Part shown: one piece after another, positions 1 through 8,043 of the stretch
Numbering within the stretch: the stretch's first letter is position 1
Layout of the letters: each line of letters starts with the position of its first letter
Assembly: GCA_905236315.1 (NCBI GenBank)
Contig: CAJOPO010000215.1
Location: forward strand, 1 to 14,051
Reading direction: 5' to 3'
Source of the DNA: an uncultured Treponema sp.
GTDB lineage: Bacteria > Spirochaetota > Spirochaetia > Treponematales > Treponemataceae
DNA: 14,051 bases
Position numbers and translations under genes: made by a program
The notes under the pieces: model-generated
The model's input: only the letters and a program-made list of their open reading frames with translations
What the model was told of the DNA's origin: nothing
The model's database searches: none

Positions 1-1920
1 CTTTCTGGCAGAATGAATAGTTTACAAATAGCCCAACTTATTAAAAACAATTCATTTACTTGTGTAATAGATGCAACTCATCCTTATGCTCAAATTGTAT
101 CTAAAGAAATTCAAGAAGCATGTAAAGATACGAAACTTCCATATTTAAGATTAGAACGTAATACACAGCTAGAGGTAAATAATAGCGACAAGTGTATTTA
201 TTTTTATAGTATGGGTGATATTGCGGATTTTATAAATACAACACAGGGAAATGTGTTTGTTACTACAGGAATAAATACATTAGATATACTTACTTCTAAG
301 ATAGAGGATAAAAATCGTCTTTATGTAAGAGTTTTACCCTCTGTAAATAGTATAAAAAAATGCCTTGATTGTGGAATTCCTTCTGAGCATATTATTGCTT
401 TGCAGGGACCTTTTTCTTATGAAGCAAATACTCTATTTTTTAAGGAACTAAATATATCATATTTGCTTACTAAAGAAAGTGGAAATGAGGGAGGGTATAA
501 AGAAAAAATACAAGCTGCAAATGATTTTCATATTACGTCTGTTATATTAAAAAAGAAAGATGAAATGAATTGTAATGCTATTGAACATTATTCATTTGAA
601 GGTCTCCTTATTAAGATTCAAGAATTAACAGGACTTGATTTTAATTTAAAAAATGAATGTTTAATTACGTTGGCTGCTGCAGGTCCTGGGAATATTACTT
701 TGCAGACACAAGAGTTTAAAACTGCTATAGAAAATGCTGATATAGTATTTGGTTCATCTATAGTATTACGTTCTATTGGTGAATGTAAGAAGGAAACAAA
801 GCCCTATTATAAAGCTGAGGATATATTACTTTATTTAAAAGAACATCCTATTTATAAAAACGTATTAGTTGCTTTTTCTGGTGATGTTGGTTTTTATAGT
901 GGTGCTTCTTTATTTCGTAATAATTCTAAATTGCCAAATAATATAAAGGTTCAATCTTTAGCGGGCGTTTCTCTTATATCATATTTTGCTTCTAAACTTA
1001 ATAAGAATTGGCAGAATTGGGCATTGCTTAGCTGTCATGGACGTAAATGTAACGTAGTGGGAGCGTTAAGAGTTAATAAAAAATGTTGCGTGCTTGTAAG
1101 TTCTTTAGAAGAGATAAAAACACTCTCTAGAGAACTACATAATGCTATAGAAAATGCTATATTGCCATCTATTACTTCTTATGTCGGCTATCAGCTTTCT
1201 TATGTAGACGAGCAAATATTTGAATGTAGCATTGACGATTTACTCTCACTTCAAGAAAATGGATTGTACATATTACTATTTGAACATAAGGAATTATTTA
1301 ATGCTTCTACAATTCCATATTTACAAGATTCTACATTCATTCGCTCTAATGAGAAAAGTTCTAAACTTGTTCCTATGACAAAAAAAGAAATCCGTACTTT
1401 AATTCTTGCCGCTCTACACTTATCTAAAGATTCTGTTTTTTATGATATTGGCTCTGGTACAGGTACGATTTCTATAGAAGCGGCTTTACTATGCCCCTTT
1501 AGTCATATATATGCAATAGAATGTGATGAAGATGCTTTTTGTCTTACGCAAAAGAATATTGAAAAGTTCTGTCAGAATAATATTACGCTTGTAAAGGGAA
1601 TGGCTCCTTATGTGCTTGAATCTTTACCGCTTCCAACCCATGCTTTTATAGGAGGAAGTAATGGCAAATTAAAAGAGATTATTATTGCTCTTATGGATAA
1701 AAATCCTTCTGTCAGAATTGTTTTAACAGCTATAACATTAGAAACTCTTATAGCGTCTTTTAATATTTTTAGGGAATTAGATTTTTGTGATGTAGAATAT
1801 ACACAAGTAAGTGTAAGTAATATAAAAGAAAAATCAAACTTTCATCTTTTATATGCGCAAAATCCTATTTATATAATATCAGGAACAGGAAATGGAAAAT
1901 GTAGAATTGATGTTTCCTAG
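1..1920 (+). CDS. cbiJET: CbiJ-CbiE-CbiT fusion: precorrin-6A reductase + precorrin-6Y C5,15-methyltransferase/decarboxylase (5' partial)
   Basis: Three corrin-ring enzymes lie in one chain. The frame is open to the left edge: codons before the ATG at 13 read LSGR, which fits CbiJ, so that Met is internal and the NADPH-binding N-terminus is outside. Numbering from that Met: CbiJ spans about 1-205, with DATHPYA at 20-26 and ALQGPFS; it reduces precorrin-6A to 6B. CbiE spans about 216-430, with the SAM-site loop AAAGPGN at 221-227, SGDVGFYS and SCHGR. CbiT spans about 440-635, beginning FIRSNEK; its SAM motif DIGSGTG is at 478-484 and FIGGSNG follows. CbiT methylates C15 and decarboxylates C12; CbiE methylates C5. 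The three catalyse consecutive steps from precorrin-6A to precorrin-8, so the fusion may channel intermediates (inference). CbiE-CbiT fusions are well known as CobL; adding CbiJ is less usual. The last 29 nt overlap cbiA. Confidence 0.93.
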   Translation, partial: LSGRMNSLQIAQLIKNNSFTCVIDATHPYAQIVSKEIQEACKDTKLPYLRLERNTQLEVNNSDKCIYFYSMGDIADFINTTQGNVFVTTGINTLDILTSKIEDKNRLYVRVLPSVNSIKKCLDCGIPSEHIIALQGPFSYEANTLFFKELNISYLLTKESGNEGGYKEKIQAANDFHITSVILKKKDEMNCNAIEHYSFEGLLIKIQELTGLDFNLKNECLITLAAAGPGNITLQTQEFKTAIENADIVFGSSIVLRSIGECKKETKPYYKAEDILLYLKEHPIYKNVLVAFSGDVGFYSGASLFRNNSKLPNNIKVQSLAGVSLISYFASKLNKNWQNWALLSCHGRKCNVVGALRVNKKCCVLVSSLEEIKTLSRELHNAIENAILPSITSYVGYQLSYVDEQIFECSIDDLLSLQENGLYILLFEHKELFNASTIPYLQDSTFIRSNEKSSKLVPMTKKEIRTLILAALHLSKDSVFYDIGSGTGTISIEAALLCPFSHIYAIECDEDAFCLTQKNIEKFCQNNITLVKGMAPYVLESLPLPTHAFIGGSNGKLKEIIIALMDKNPSVRIVLTAITLETLIASFNIFRELDFCDVEYTQVSVSNIKEKSNFHLLYAQNPIYIISGTGNGKCRIDVS

Positions 1921-3289
1921 ATTTATGATAGCTTCTTCATCTAGTGGTAGTGGAAAAACCTTAATAACTTGTGCTTTACTACATATTTTAAAGAATAGGG
2001 GCTTTAATCCAGTTTCATTTAAATGTGGTCCTGATTTTATAGACCCTCTTTTTCATAAGCAAGTTTTAGGTATACCATCTTTTAATATTGACTCTTACTT
2101 TATATCTAAAGAACTTACATATAATTTATTTTTAGAAAATCTTTTATCCTTTGATAAAAAAAATCCTATTGCAGTCATTGAGGGGGTAATGGGATATTAC
2201 GATGGGCTTTCTGTAGATAGCTTTATTTCTTCATCTTATGAGATTGCAGATATTACAAATAGTCCTGTTATTCTTGTTATTGATTGTAAAGGTGCGGGGC
2301 GTACCCTTTCTTCCACAATATTTGGTTTATGTAATTATGTAAATAAAAGTCATATACAGGGGGTAATATTAAATAATATTTCTTCTTCATTATATGTTAA
2401 ATTAAAGGAGCAAATCGAGCAGGATACTAAAGTAAAGGTATTAGGTTTTTTGCCAAAGGAGCCTAGCATTACTTTTCAGAGTAGGCATTTAGGCTTGTTT
2501 TTGCCTCAGGAAATAAAAGATATAAATGTCAAAATAGAAAAAACTGCAGAACTATTAATGCAGTCTTTAGATATTGAATCTTTACTTGAGATTGCAAAAA
2601 GTGCAAGATACAGCGCAACTATAAAAGATAAAACAATAATTCATATAAAAAAGAAGTATCCCATATCTATTGCCATTGCAAAGGACAATGCTTTTTGTTT
2701 TTATTATGAAGACAATATACGCTTATTAAAACGCTATGGTGTGAATATAGTGTATTTTTCTCCTTTGCATGATAGGGAATTACCTAAAGCGGATGGGCTT
2801 ATTATAGGAGGGGGCTATCCTGAACTATACGCTAGTGAATTAGAGAAAAACGTAAGTATGCGTTCTGCTATTTTTTATGCAGCACAAAATGGAATACCAA
2901 TTCTTGCAGAATGCGGAGGCTTTATGTATTTGCAACAAAGCCTTGAAGGGCAAGATAAAAAAAAATATTCTATGGTTGGTATTTTGCAAGGTAGTTCTTA
3001 TAATACAGGTCATTTAGTACGATTTGGTTATGCAGAATTTACAGATAAGAAAGATAATGCGTTAATGATTAAAGGTCATGAGTTTCATTATTATGATAGC
3101 ACTAATAATGGAAAATCTTTTTATGCTAGAAAGCCTTCTAATTCTAAAAACTGGGAATGTATGACAGAATGTTTTAATATTATAGCAGGTTTCCCTCATC
3201 TATATTATTATTCTTGCCCTATGTTTCTTGAAAGGTTTTTAGATAAATGTGCTATATACTCTAAAAAAGTGCCTATAAATATTGAGTAA
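1892..3289 (+). CDS. cbiA: Cobyrinic acid a,c-diamide synthase (CbiA/CobB)
   Basis: This cytoplasmic enzyme amidates the a and c side chains of cobyrinate, using ATP and glutamine. The N-terminal half is a dethiobiotin-synthetase-like ATPase. It has a P-loop SSGSGKT at 17-23 and CGPDFIDPLFH, which matches the family's GPDYIDP segment. The C-terminal half is a class I glutamine amidotransferase domain with GLIIGGGYPELYASEL and the nucleophile elbow AECGGF, Cys341. A C-terminal His in AGFPHLY would complete the triad. At 465 aa it has the family's usual length. The start at 1892 lies 29 nt inside the preceding fusion gene and has AGGA 7 nt upstream (1881-1884). A later in-frame ATG at 1910 lacks a ribosome binding site, so 1892 is preferred. 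The gene ends 3 nt before cobD. Whether the natural substrate is the cobalt or the cobalt-free form cannot be read from the sequence. Confidence 0.95.
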   Translation: MENVELMFPRFMIASSSSGSGKTLITCALLHILKNRGFNPVSFKCGPDFIDPLFHKQVLGIPSFNIDSYFISKELTYNLFLENLLSFDKKNPIAVIEGVMGYYDGLSVDSFISSSYEIADITNSPVILVIDCKGAGRTLSSTIFGLCNYVNKSHIQGVILNNISSSLYVKLKEQIEQDTKVKVLGFLPKEPSITFQSRHLGLFLPQEIKDINVKIEKTAELLMQSLDIESLLEIAKSARYSATIKDKTIIHIKKKYPISIAIAKDNAFCFYYEDNIRLLKRYGVNIVYFSPLHDRELPKADGLIIGGGYPELYASELEKNVSMRSAIFYAAQNGIPILAECGGFMYLQQSLEGQDKKKYSMVGILQGSSYNTGHLVRFGYAEFTDKKDNALMIKGHEFHYYDSTNNGKSFYARKPSNSKNWECMTECFNIIAGFPHLYYYSCPMFLERFLDKCAIYSKKVPINIE

Positions 3290-3292
3290 TAT

Positions 3293-4624
3293 ATGGAAAA
3301 TACATCAACTTTTTTTTCAAATAAACAATGTCGCTATTATCCCTGTCATAAAGGCATTACAGAAATAAATTGTCTTTTTTGCTATTGCCCATTATACAAT
3401 TTAGATAATTGTCCTGGCAATAAAGAATATGTTTATAAAGAAGATGGACGCATAATAAAAAAGTGTACAGAATGTACTTTTCCACATAAAATTGAAAACT
3501 ATGAGCGTATCATTTCTATCTTACGAACAAATTCGTTAAAGAGTGTAAATACATCAACTAATTTATATAAGGATTTTAAGCATGGCGGTCAAGAAGTTTT
3601 TAATCCTATAAGAGAAAAGCACCTCATAGATTTTTCTGTAAATGTTAATCCTTTAGGTATTCCACATAACGTAAAAGTTGCTTTGAAAAAGAATATAAAT
3701 AGTTTCTCTTCTTATCCTGATTATGACTGTGCTAAACTAAAAAACGCTATTTCTATACACCATAATATCAATGAGCAAAATATAATTTGTACAAATGGTG
3801 CCTCAGAAGGTATTTCTATTATAATTCAAAGTGTAAATCCTAGTAAGGCTCTTATACTCGCTCCAACTTTTTCTGGATATGAAAAAGCCTTGTTGGCTTT
3901 TAGGTGTAATATTCATACACATCAATTATTAAGAGAAAATGATTTTTGTGTAAGAGAAGACCTTTTAATTAGTATAAAAGAAGTTAATCCAGATATTGTT
4001 TTTATATGTAATCCTTCAAATCCTATAGGCAATGTTATAAGTAAGCCTTTACTTATTAGTATTGCAGATTTATGTAAAAAGCAAAATTGTATTTTAGTTG
4101 TGGATGAATGTTTTTTGGACTTTTGTAAAAACAGCAAAGAACTTTCTATGCAACAAGAAATATTAAATTATTCAAATCTAATCATAATAAAAGCCTTTAC
4201 TAAAATATATGCCTTAGCAGGGTTAAGGCTTGGTTATATTTTTTGTTCTAATCAAAATATTATAAAAAAAATGCACTTTATTCAAAGTGAATGGGCAGTG
4301 AGCCTTCCTGCACAAATAGCGGGTATAAATGCTTTAAAAAATAGAAAATATATTGAAAAAACCCATAGCGTAATAGAAAAGGAACGTACTTTTTTGGTAC
4401 AATCTCTTAGAAAATTAGGATTTAATGTCTTAGACGGAGAAGCTAATTATATATTTTTTAGTTCTACGCATAATATATATAATGATTTATTAAAACGAAA
4501 TATATGTATTCGAGAATGTAGTTCTTATGATGGGCTTACAGAAAATGATTACAGAATAGCTATTAAAACACATGATGAAAATAAACGTCTTATAAAAGCA
4601 TTAGAGGAAATATTATTAAAATGA
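3293..4624 (+). CDS. cobD: Threonine-phosphate decarboxylase CobD with N-terminal Cys-rich small domain
   Basis: The main domain (about 97-443) is a fold-type I PLP enzyme. It decarboxylates L-threonine-O-3-phosphate to (R)-1-amino-2-propanol-O-2-phosphate, the linker that CbiB joins to cobyric acid. Seen in the sequence: HGGQ at 97-100, IDFSVNVNPLGIP near the domain start, TNGASEG in the PLP-binding region, ICNPSNPIG, VVDECFLDF, and the Schiff-base lysine K304 in FTKIYALAGLRLGY. Residues 1-80 form a separate domain with eight cysteines (13, 18, 27, 30, 32, 40, 58, 61) plus H19 and H65. Motifs such as NCLFCYCPLY and CTECTFPH match the 'cysteine-rich small domain' family, probably a metal-binding module of unknown role. 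CobD alone is about 350-370 aa, so 443 aa agrees with a fusion. The gene overlaps cobT by 4 nt (ATGA). Confidence 0.94.
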   Translation: MENTSTFFSNKQCRYYPCHKGITEINCLFCYCPLYNLDNCPGNKEYVYKEDGRIIKKCTECTFPHKIENYERIISILRTNSLKSVNTSTNLYKDFKHGGQEVFNPIREKHLIDFSVNVNPLGIPHNVKVALKKNINSFSSYPDYDCAKLKNAISIHHNINEQNIICTNGASEGISIIIQSVNPSKALILAPTFSGYEKALLAFRCNIHTHQLLRENDFCVREDLLISIKEVNPDIVFICNPSNPIGNVISKPLLISIADLCKKQNCILVVDECFLDFCKNSKELSMQQEILNYSNLIIIKAFTKIYALAGLRLGYIFCSNQNIIKKMHFIQSEWAVSLPAQIAGINALKNRKYIEKTHSVIEKERTFLVQSLRKLGFNVLDGEANYIFFSSTHNIYNDLLKRNICIRECSSYDGLTENDYRIAIKTHDENKRLIKALEEILLK

Positions 4625-5712
4625 CTTATGAAGAACAAATCTTAGATGTTATAAAAAAAATAGAGCCTTTAAACGCAAAAGCTATAAAAGAAGCCCAAGA
4701 TTATCAAGATACTCTTGTTATGCCACCTAACAGTATGGGAACTTTACAGCAAATTGCTTTACAACTTGCTGGCATAACAGGAAATATTCATAACGTGGTA
4801 GATAAAAAACGCATAATTGTTTTGTGTGCGGATAATGGTGTTGTAGAGGAGGGAGTTTCTTCTGCTCCACAAAGCGTTACTGTTCAGCAAGCTGTAAATA
4901 TGACTAAGGGGCTTACTGGAATGTCTTGTCTTGCAAAACATTTTTCTTGCGATGTGCAAGTGGTAGATGTTGGTATAAAAGAAAAATACACTTCTTCCGC
5001 TATCATTAACTTAAATATAAAAAAATGTACTAATAATATAGCAAAAGAGAGTGCAATGAGCCGAGAAAACTGTGCTAGAGCAATAATGATAGGTGTGCAA
5101 TTAGCAAAGCAAGCGAAAGAAGAAGGTTATAATTTAGTTGGCGTGGGAGAAATGGGCATAGGGAATACAACAACTTCTACTGCAGTCCTTGCTTCTCTTA
5201 CAGATTCTAATATAGAAGATATAACTGGACGTGGTGGGGGACTAACAGATAGTGCTTATGAAAATAAAAAAGCCGTAATATTAAAAGCTATTAATGTAAA
5301 TAAGCCAAATAAGAATGACGCAATAGATTGTATTAGCAAAGTGGGAGGGCTTGATATAGCTAGTATGTGCGGAGTGTTTTTAGGCTGTGCATTATATCAT
5401 TTGCCTGCGGTTATAGATGGCTATATTTCTATTGTTGCAGCTTTATGTGCAGTTCGTCTTTGTAAAAATGTTAAAGATTATATTTTCCCTTCACATTGCT
5501 CTAAAGAAGCAGGTTATAAGATTGCCGCTAAGGAACTTGGTCTTAATCCTTATTTATATTTAGATATGAGATTAGGGGAGGGAAGCGGCTGCCCCATGTC
5601 TTTTATGATTATAGAAGCATCTTGTGTTATGATGAACGAAATGGCTACATTTAAAAAAGCTAACATTGATGATTCATATTTACAAACAATAAGAGAGGGA
5701 AATCCTTTTTAA
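4621..5712 (+). CDS. cobT: Nicotinate-nucleotide--dimethylbenzimidazole phosphoribosyltransferase CobT
   Basis: CobT transfers phosphoribose from nicotinate mononucleotide to a lower-ligand base such as 5,6-dimethylbenzimidazole. The product is alpha-ribazole phosphate, which CobS then uses. The protein is 363 aa, close to the usual 340-360. It shows the N-terminal base-site motif PPNSMGTLQ; the common form is SLG, so Met replaces Leu. It also has LCADNGVVEEGVSSAPQSVT, GVGEMGIGNTTTSTA, GRGGGL and the catalytic-Glu motif RLGEGSG with E320. The start overlaps the cobD stop (ATGA), with AGAGGAA about 11 nt upstream, so translational coupling is likely. The 3' end overlaps cobU by one base (TAATG). 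No gene for making a benzimidazole base (bluB or bza type) is visible here, so the base may come from elsewhere in the genome or from outside (inference). Confidence 0.96.
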   Translation: MTYEEQILDVIKKIEPLNAKAIKEAQDYQDTLVMPPNSMGTLQQIALQLAGITGNIHNVVDKKRIIVLCADNGVVEEGVSSAPQSVTVQQAVNMTKGLTGMSCLAKHFSCDVQVVDVGIKEKYTSSAIINLNIKKCTNNIAKESAMSRENCARAIMIGVQLAKQAKEEGYNLVGVGEMGIGNTTTSTAVLASLTDSNIEDITGRGGGLTDSAYENKKAVILKAINVNKPNKNDAIDCISKVGGLDIASMCGVFLGCALYHLPAVIDGYISIVAALCAVRLCKNVKDYIFPSHCSKEAGYKIAAKELGLNPYLYLDMRLGEGSGCPMSFMIIEASCVMMNEMATFKKANIDDSYLQTIREGNPF

Positions 5713-6674
5713 TGAATGTACTTGTCTTTGGTGGAAGCAAAAGTGGAAAATCTTTCTTTGCTCAAAAAATAGCGCAAAGTCTTTCTAAAACATTTCCTTT
5801 GTATTACCTTGCAACAATGGTGCCTCATGATGCAGAAGACCTTTTACGTATACAAAAACATTTATATTCTAGAAGAAATATGGGGTTTATAACTCTTGAA
5901 TATGGAACTAATATTGAACAAGCCTTTGCTCAAATAAATCCAAAAGGAACTGTTTTACTGGAAAGTGTTACCGCTTTGCTTACTAATGAAATGTTTTCAG
6001 TAAATGGAGATATTGATTATGGGGCAAGAGATAGAGTTATTCATTCTACGCAAGTGTTAGCAAACTATATGAAACAAGGAAATGTTGTATTTGTTTGTGA
6101 TAGTTTATTTTCTGATGGAATTGATTATAACTTTGCAACAAGATATTTTCAAAGTGTATTTGCTGAATGTCAAAGGAATATAGCTTCATTTTCTGATTTA
6201 GTATTAGAAATCTTTGTTAGTAAATATATCATTTATAAAGGAAAGGATAGTAAATTAATTAAAATGTTAGATAAAAGTTTAAATAATGCAGCACCTCAAA
6301 TGAATCTACAATCTTCAATCCATTTAATAATAGGGGGAGCCTTTCAAGGAAAAACGGAATATGCAATAAAAAAATTTAATTTACAAAAAGGTGATATATA
6401 TGAATGTAAAGAGGATAGTGCAATAGATTTTTCTTTTAAATGTTTTACTCATATAGAACGTTATATAAAATATTGCTTATCTAATAATATTGCAGAAGAA
6501 AATGTTTTTCCACCTAATTCCGTTGTTATATGTGATGATATTTTTTGTGGAATTGTTCCTATAGATTCTTTTGAGCGTAGATGGAGAGAACGCACTGGTG
6601 AATATTTACAACGCCTTTCTAGTAATGCGCAAGAAGTAATTAGAGTAAGTTGTGGAATCGGCACTGTATTATGA
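5712..6674 (+). CDS. cobU: Adenosylcobinamide kinase/guanylyltransferase CobU fused to a second CobU-like P-loop domain
   Basis: CobU phosphorylates adenosylcobinamide and converts it to adenosylcobinamide-GDP. Residues 1-195 look like a complete CobU: P-loop GGSKSGKS at 7-14, YLATM, RIQKH with H50 at the position of the guanylylated histidine of Salmonella CobU (His46), and LLESVTALLTNE. Residues about 203-320 hold a second nucleotide-binding domain beginning IHLIIGGAFQGKT (Walker A at 208-215). It goes on with VVICDDIFCGIVPID (a Walker B-like strand), FERRWRERTGEYLQ and VIRVSCGIG. Stand-alone proteins with this second pattern are, as I recall, annotated as CobU-like in Clostridia. The usual CobU is about 180 aa, so 320 aa fits a tandem. 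What the second domain does is unknown to me. The start overlaps the cobT stop by one base; GAGGGA lies 11 nt upstream. The stop overlaps cobC by 4 nt. Confidence 0.9.
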   Translation: MNVLVFGGSKSGKSFFAQKIAQSLSKTFPLYYLATMVPHDAEDLLRIQKHLYSRRNMGFITLEYGTNIEQAFAQINPKGTVLLESVTALLTNEMFSVNGDIDYGARDRVIHSTQVLANYMKQGNVVFVCDSLFSDGIDYNFATRYFQSVFAECQRNIASFSDLVLEIFVSKYIIYKGKDSKLIKMLDKSLNNAAPQMNLQSSIHLIIGGAFQGKTEYAIKKFNLQKGDIYECKEDSAIDFSFKCFTHIERYIKYCLSNNIAEENVFPPNSVVICDDIFCGIVPIDSFERRWRERTGEYLQRLSSNAQEVIRVSCGIGTVL

Positions 6675-7249
6675 ATAAATTATTTTTAATAAGGCATGGT
6701 AAAACTAATTATTCAGAAGAACATCTTTATTGTGGTAAAAGCGATGTACCTCTTTGCCAAAAAGGAATAGAAGAATTAAAACAAAAAAAATCTTTAAATT
6801 TGTACCCTGCATTGAACGATGATATGAAACTTTGTTGTAGTTCTTTATTACGTACAAGGCAAACTTTAGAGATTATATATCCAAATATGCCGTATTCAGT
6901 TTTTGAGGGATTTAATGAAATAAACTTTGGCATATTTGAAGGTCATTCATATAATGACTTAAAAGATAGTCCTCAATACCAAACTTGGATAAGTGGTAAT
7001 AATTTTCTTAATGTATGTCCTAATGGAGAAAGTTTTTATATTATGCAAAAAAGAGTTATAAGAACGCTAAAAGAATTGCTAATTAATACAAAAAAAGATA
7101 TAGTGTTGTGTGCGCATGGTGGAAGTATTTATTGCATTATTAAATATTTTTTTCCAGATAAAAACTTTACTCTTTATGAATGTCAGCCTAATTACGGAGA
7201 AGGATATTGTATAAACTTAAAAGAAAAATATATTACTACTTTATCTTAA
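6671..7249 (+). CDS. cobC: Histidine phosphatase, probable alpha-ribazole phosphatase CobC
   Basis: This is a histidine-phosphatase-superfamily (phosphoglycerate-mutase-like) protein of 192 aa. Its likely role, from context, is to remove phosphate from alpha-ribazole-5'-phosphate or cobalamin-5'-phosphate in nucleotide-loop assembly. Catalytic residues visible: LIRHGKT with the phospho-acceptor H9, R61 in LLRTRQT, E83 in NEINFGIFEG, and H149 in CAHGGS. GKSDVPLCQKG and PNGES are further family hallmarks. I chose the ATG at 6671 because it forms a 4-nt ATGA overlap with cobU and places RHG eight residues in, as usual. A TTG start at 6650 would add seven unconvincing residues. The superfamily is broad, so the substrate is inferred from its place between cobU and cobS. 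An 8-A run lies at 6783-6790. Confidence 0.9.
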   Translation: MNKLFLIRHGKTNYSEEHLYCGKSDVPLCQKGIEELKQKKSLNLYPALNDDMKLCCSSLLRTRQTLEIIYPNMPYSVFEGFNEINFGIFEGHSYNDLKDSPQYQTWISGNNFLNVCPNGESFYIMQKRVIRTLKELLINTKKDIVLCAHGGSIYCIIKYFFPDKNFTLYECQPNYGEGYCINLKEKYITTLS

Positions 7250-7287
7250 TATAAGATTTCTTTCATTGATTTTAGTAAACTGTAACT

Positions 7288-8043
7288 ATGATATTTCGTT
7301 CATTTATAATAGCAATTTCCATGTATTCACGTATACCAGTTCCTCATTTTGAATGGCGTAAAGATGATATGCGTTATGCTATTTGCTTTTTCCCATTTGT
7401 AGGGGTGGTCATAGCGTTAATTGAGTATCTTTGGCTGCTTTTTTGCAGTTATAAGAATATACCTTTATTACCTCGTACTGCTGTGCTTGTTTTAGTTCCT
7501 GTTTACATAACAGGTGGTATACACATAGATGGTTTTATAGATACAAGTGATGCTCTTAGTGCCTTTGCTCTTCCTAAAAAAAGTTTAGATATACTAAAAG
7601 ACCCTCATATTGGTGCCTTTGCTTTAATAAGATTTATTTGTTTGTGTTGCTTATATTTTTGTTTTGCAAGTCTTATAACTACACCTGCTGTTTCATGGGT
7701 GCTTTCTTTTATTCTATCTCGTATATTAAGTGCTATTTCTGTTTTAACATTTACACATGCAAAAGAAAACAGCTCTCTTAAAAATTTTGCAGAAAGAAAA
7801 AGCAATTTTCCTCTTCTCTTACTCATTTTAGAAGGCATTGCTTGTATAGCATGTATGTTATACTTTGATTTTATAAAATCATGTTCTATTTTATTTTTTG
7901 AGTTATGTGTATTTGTGTATTATAGAAAAATGTCTTACAAACATTTTGGAGGCATTACAGGTGATATTGCAGGCTGGTTTGTTTGTGTAAGTTCTCTTTG
8001 TGCTACAGTGCTATGTGGTTTACTTCAATTTTTAGGTTTTTAG
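7288..8043 (+). CDS. cobS: Adenosylcobinamide-GDP ribazoletransferase (cobalamin synthase) CobS
   Basis: CobS is an integral membrane enzyme that joins adenosylcobinamide-GDP to alpha-ribazole or its phosphate, closing the nucleotide loop. The 251-aa length is typical. Seen: YSRIPVP at 13-19, MRYAICFFPFVG at 28-39, the conserved acidic segment GGIHIDGFIDTSDAL (76-90; D81, D85, D88, probable Mg2+/diphosphate site), DPHIGAFA, and FGGITGDIAGW near the C-terminus. The rest is several hydrophobic, probably membrane-spanning stretches. It is the only gene in the operon with a real upstream gap (38 nt after cobC). No strong Shine-Dalgarno is visible before the ATG. Its stop codon directly abuts the cbiB start (TAGATG). 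Confidence 0.96.
   Translation: MIFRSFIIAISMYSRIPVPHFEWRKDDMRYAICFFPFVGVVIALIEYLWLLFCSYKNIPLLPRTAVLVLVPVYITGGIHIDGFIDTSDALSAFALPKKSLDILKDPHIGAFALIRFICLCCLYFCFASLITTPAVSWVLSFILSRILSAISVLTFTHAKENSSLKNFAERKSNFPLLLLILEGIACIACMLYFDFIKSCSILFFELCVFVYYRKMSYKHFGGITGDIAGWFVCVSSLCATVLCGLLQFLGF

Noticed and set aside
2957..2965. Nine-A run in cbiA (also 8 T at 3310-3317 and 8 A at 6783-6790) as phase-variable or slippage sites
   Set aside because: Runs of this length are expected in AT-rich coding DNA, and the frames are intact across them.
6650..6670. TTG start for CobC seven codons earlier
   Set aside because: The ATG at 6671 makes the usual ATGA overlap with cobU and puts RHG at the normal distance from the N-terminus.
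7250..7287. Internal promoter or riboswitch before cobS
   Set aside because: Only 38 nt, with no recognisable -35/-10 pair or structured element; too short for a cobalamin riboswitch.
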